From Anaeramoeba flamelloides (lineage: Eukaryota > Metamonada > Anaeramoebidae), in the NCBI GenBank assembly GCA_027625915.1, contig JANTQA010000021.1, positions 1,488,001 to 1,552,000 on the forward strand: a stretch of 64,000 bases of DNA, read 5' to 3'. The position numbers and the translations under genes are program-made. Positions 61,081-64,000 of this stretch are shown piece after piece. The notes under the pieces are model-generated. The model was not told the origin of the DNA. It ran no database searches and saw only the letters and a list, made by a program, of their open reading frames with translations. Within the stretch, counting starts at the first letter, position 1. Each line of letters begins with the position of its first letter.

Positions 61081-61800
61081 GGTTGAAATTCAAGATATTA
61101 TTGTTAACAATGAATCGGCCTTGATTAAAATTTTCCGATTCAGTTTTCTGCTGTTTGGAATCATTTTTCAATTTTTGTTAAGAGACGAATGTTTGAGTGG
61201 GTTTCTTATCTTTAATGAGCTGATCACTAAATTAGGAACTTTTTTTTAAATTTCAAACAAACTTATTATCTCATTTTATATTTTCACTGTTTCTTCATTC
61301 GATAATAATTCCTCCCATATTTGAAATATTCAAAAACTAAAGAAATAGTTTGAGAGGTAAGTTGTTATAGTTGTTGTTGATTATGAGTTTTGGAGATCAA
61401 TTTGATTTGCCTCTCTTTGAAAATTTAGTTTCTTTGGATTTTTTTATTTGTTAAAAATTACTTTTAATTTTAAAAAGTTTTTAATTTGACAAATAAAGTT
61501 AAAAATTGAATTTTTGTTAAATAAAATAATAAAAATGATTTCTACTGATATGAAATTGACTTAATATATAAAAAAGAATTATTTCAGATATCTAAGAATA
61601 TAAATTATTAGATGTTTTTTGAGATTGGCGAATGATATTGTTTTTTACAATAAAACCCCTTTTATTAATATTTTGAAAAATTGATCAGATTTGACATTTT
61701 TATTCATATAATTCTAGTTTTTATTTGGGATAATAAAATCAAATATAAAATTTGATCAAAATTGCATCTTTAAAGAAGAATTTCCAAAAAAATCAAGGTC
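61081..61800 (+). repeat. dispersed repeat, copy 2 (inverted partner of 555-1282)
   Basis: Matches the reverse complement of 555-1282 throughout, for example TTGAAATTCAAGATATTATT at the start and TTTCCAAAAAAATCAAGGTC at the end. No intact frame in either copy. Confidence 0.7.
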
Positions 61801-61984
61801 TTTCCAATGATTTAAAAGTTTGTCAAATCTAGGAAAATTGAAAAATATAGACACTTTTCAGGATTTTTAAGGAAATTATTCTTGATCAAAAATATTATTC
61901 AATTATCAAACAAAAGAAGCCAAAATTAAAATTTATTTTTTTTTGACTCAACAAGGGCAAGTTCAATGCATTTTGTTTTTAAGT

Positions 61985-62545
61985 AAACTCTTTTTCAGTT
62001 AAAGCCAGTCAGTTTTATTGAAGAAATAGAATATATTATATGAGTTTAATTCATGTATTCATTTTCAAAATAATTTTTCAAGTTTTAGTTTAAAACCATT
62101 GTTTCTCATTCAGTAATTTTTATTTTTGTTTTTTACTTTATGATTTTCTTTTCTTCCTTTTTTCTTTTTTTTTTACTGAAAAAAGTCTATTTAAAAATAT
62201 AAAAAATGTTAAAAAACCTCAATTAACTTTAAGAAAAGTGATGCTTTGTAATTTCTTTTAAAAATAAATTATATTTAAAATTTAAAAATCTTATTGTCAA
62301 TAATTTAATATTTCCCAAAGAAATTGAGAAATTTTGCAACAGAAATTTAAATGAAAGGTGGAACAGAAAATTTTTTTATTTTTTATATTTTTTGAAAATT
62401 TAAAGTTTGTTCAAGCATTTTGTTTATGAATATCAACTTCAATCAAAGTAATTATTTCTATTATTTCTAAACAATCGTATGTTAGTTGATTCTTAAAAAA
62501 AACTGAATTTTTCATTTTATACTGATACTCTTTGAGTGAAATGGG
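61985..62545 (+). repeat. dispersed repeat R, copy 3
   Basis: Aligns with 50511-51145. It starts only about 185 bp after the previous repeat, so the two may be parts of one larger element. Confidence 0.7.
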
Positions 62546-64000
62546 GTTTATGTTTGTATCCCTCCCTAAACTCTATAATGCTTTGTAAAGAGGCTAAAGT
62601 GGTCTTTTCTTTGTCGAAGTAAAAAAAAATCAATTTTACTTTTGGATTTCGATCGATATACTATGTTTTTTCCCAAAAGACAAACTTTTGAAAATATATC
62701 TAGATTTTAACATATAAATTGAAACTACATTCTTTGTGGTCAACAAATATGAAGTTCGTCATAAAAGTATTATCTATAGAACATAAAAGTCCGATTGGCC
62801 TTAAGTGTTTAGTAAACACAAAAAAATTGTCTCGTATATTTAATAGCAAATTCTAAAAACAATTGCTACATATCTTGAAATTTCAAAACAAATTTAAAAT
62901 ATGATAACATTCAAACTTACCTTTAAAGCTATTTTCATACTCGAATTATTTTTTTTTAAAAGTTTAATTTTTTTTTTTCATTTTTTTATAGTTTAAAATT
63001 CCATATTTTTTTAAAGCATATTTTTGAAAATGTAGGTTTCTTACATACAATAAAATATCCTTCATCAACAAATAAAATAATTTTTTCTTAGAAATAATTG
63101 GAAAATAAAACCATTAAGTTTTAAAAAAAATAGGTATAAAAAATACACTTAATTTCAAAAAATTACAATAATTATTTTACAAATTTGTAAAAAAAAAATA
63201 ATATCTTTATTCAGATGCAGATTTTAAATCAATCTTTTCTTTTTGTTTAAGAGAAAATATGAGAAACAACCAAACTATTAAATTAAAAATATAGCTTTAT
63301 TTTTATTTTTATTTTTTTTTTTTGTAGTTATAGTTTGTTATTAAGAGAAATTTTCAATAAATGAGAAAACCTTGGACAAACATAGAGGGTTTTTTTTTTT
63401 TAATTTTACTTTTGAATAGAAAATTGATTGGTTTTTTTTTTAAAAAAAAACTGAATTCAAAAAATCTATAATTTTATACTATTATTTTGAATTCTAGAAA
63501 AGCATGATTAACTATTTTTTTAATTTTAGAAAAAAAAAGAAAATTTCAAAAATGAGCTTTTTCAGAATTTAAAAAAATAATAAAAAAAAAAAAACAAAGG
63601 CATTTATCGACTATCTGTGACAGCTACAACACTGTATTACAAGAAAAAAATCATATATTTCACAAATTTTCTTATTTACAAATTGATAAAAATTTCAGTT
63701 ATCCATCAAGTTCAACAATTCTACAATTTAGGGGATTCACAAATTTCTAAAAAAAAATTAATATGTAATAAAAAAAAAAAAAATTCAAATAAATTTCGAA
63801 CTCTATGTCAAAATATTAACTTTTAGAAAAAATAGAAAATATTGATCATTTTTTATATGTAGGCCCTTCCTATTAAAATGATCAATTAATTTTTAATTAA
63901 ATAAAAAAAAATTAATCTTTAACGAAATGATTTTAAGCCAAGTCTGATTATTCGTATTTTTATTAATTAACAATAATAAAATCTTTGATTTTATGTAGAA
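62546..64000. other. gene-free AT-rich DNA
   Basis: Nothing recognised. A good minus-strand splice donor (AAAG then GTAAGT) lies at about 62915-62925, but the sequence before it has only a short open frame that I cannot assign. Confidence 0.45.

Noticed and set aside
62900-63060. Good minus-strand splice donor as the missing 5' exon of the acyl-CoA synthetase
   Set aside because: The preceding open frame is only a few codons long and has no synthetase N-terminal motif.
1-64000. CRISPR arrays, operons or prokaryotic-type transfer
   Set aside because: The introns, gene spacing and protein families are eukaryotic. The repeats seen are foldbacks, MITEs and coding microsatellites, not spaced direct repeats.

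Overview
This is a very AT-rich eukaryotic nuclear window. Introns follow the GT-AG rule, intergenic DNA is full of homopolymer A/T runs, and proteins carry long Lys/Glu/Asn/Asp-rich low-complexity tracts. Protein content (a WASH-complex subunit, a Cdc7/SepA-type kinase with armadillo repeats, a PH-PX-ankyrin protein, a talin-head-like module) points to a free-living amoeboid protist. The Lys/Glu and Asn-Glu repeats recall Anaeramoeba or dictyostelid genomes; this species-level guess is inference only.

Six protein genes can be supported. Minus strand: a PH-PX-ankyrin protein (6374-9658), an unrecognised two-exon gene (9863-11012), a four-exon gene with a tandem ubiquitin-like, talin F0/F1-like N-terminus (14166-16498), and a five-exon Cdc7/SepA/MAP3K-epsilon-type kinase with a C-terminal armadillo domain spread over 12 kb (21258-33294). 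Plus strand: a three-exon, 2933-residue FAM21/WASHC2 homologue (40919-50207) with about four times as many acidic-phenylalanine motifs as the human protein. Minus strand again, convergent with it: a long-chain acyl-CoA synthetase (53279 to 58897, 5' exons not found). Exon joins were worked out by hand from splice signals, reading phase and family motifs.

The rest is gene-poor and rich in decayed mobile DNA. Three 3' fragments of one LINE family (about 2640-3920, 12540-13720 and 27690-28720, all minus strand) lie next to, or are interrupted by, a foldback hairpin family. Several TA-flanked MITE families occur, two of them nested in other repeats. There are Tc1/mariner-like transposase scraps, a 1.1-kb element with about 300-bp inverted arms, and unclassified dispersed repeats near both ends of the window. 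Much of this DNA lies in the 5.8-kb and 1.9-kb introns of the kinase gene, which explains their size.

The genes are not an operon. Functionally they lean toward membrane traffic and cytoskeleton: FAM21 links WASH to retromer on endosomes, PH-PX proteins bind phosphoinositides on endosomes, talin-head modules sit at membrane-actin junctions, and SepA/Cdc7 kinases act in cytokinesis or polarity in other organisms. The most unusual feature is the enlarged FAM21 tail, accompanied by a small degenerate duplicate of part of the same gene 1 kb upstream.
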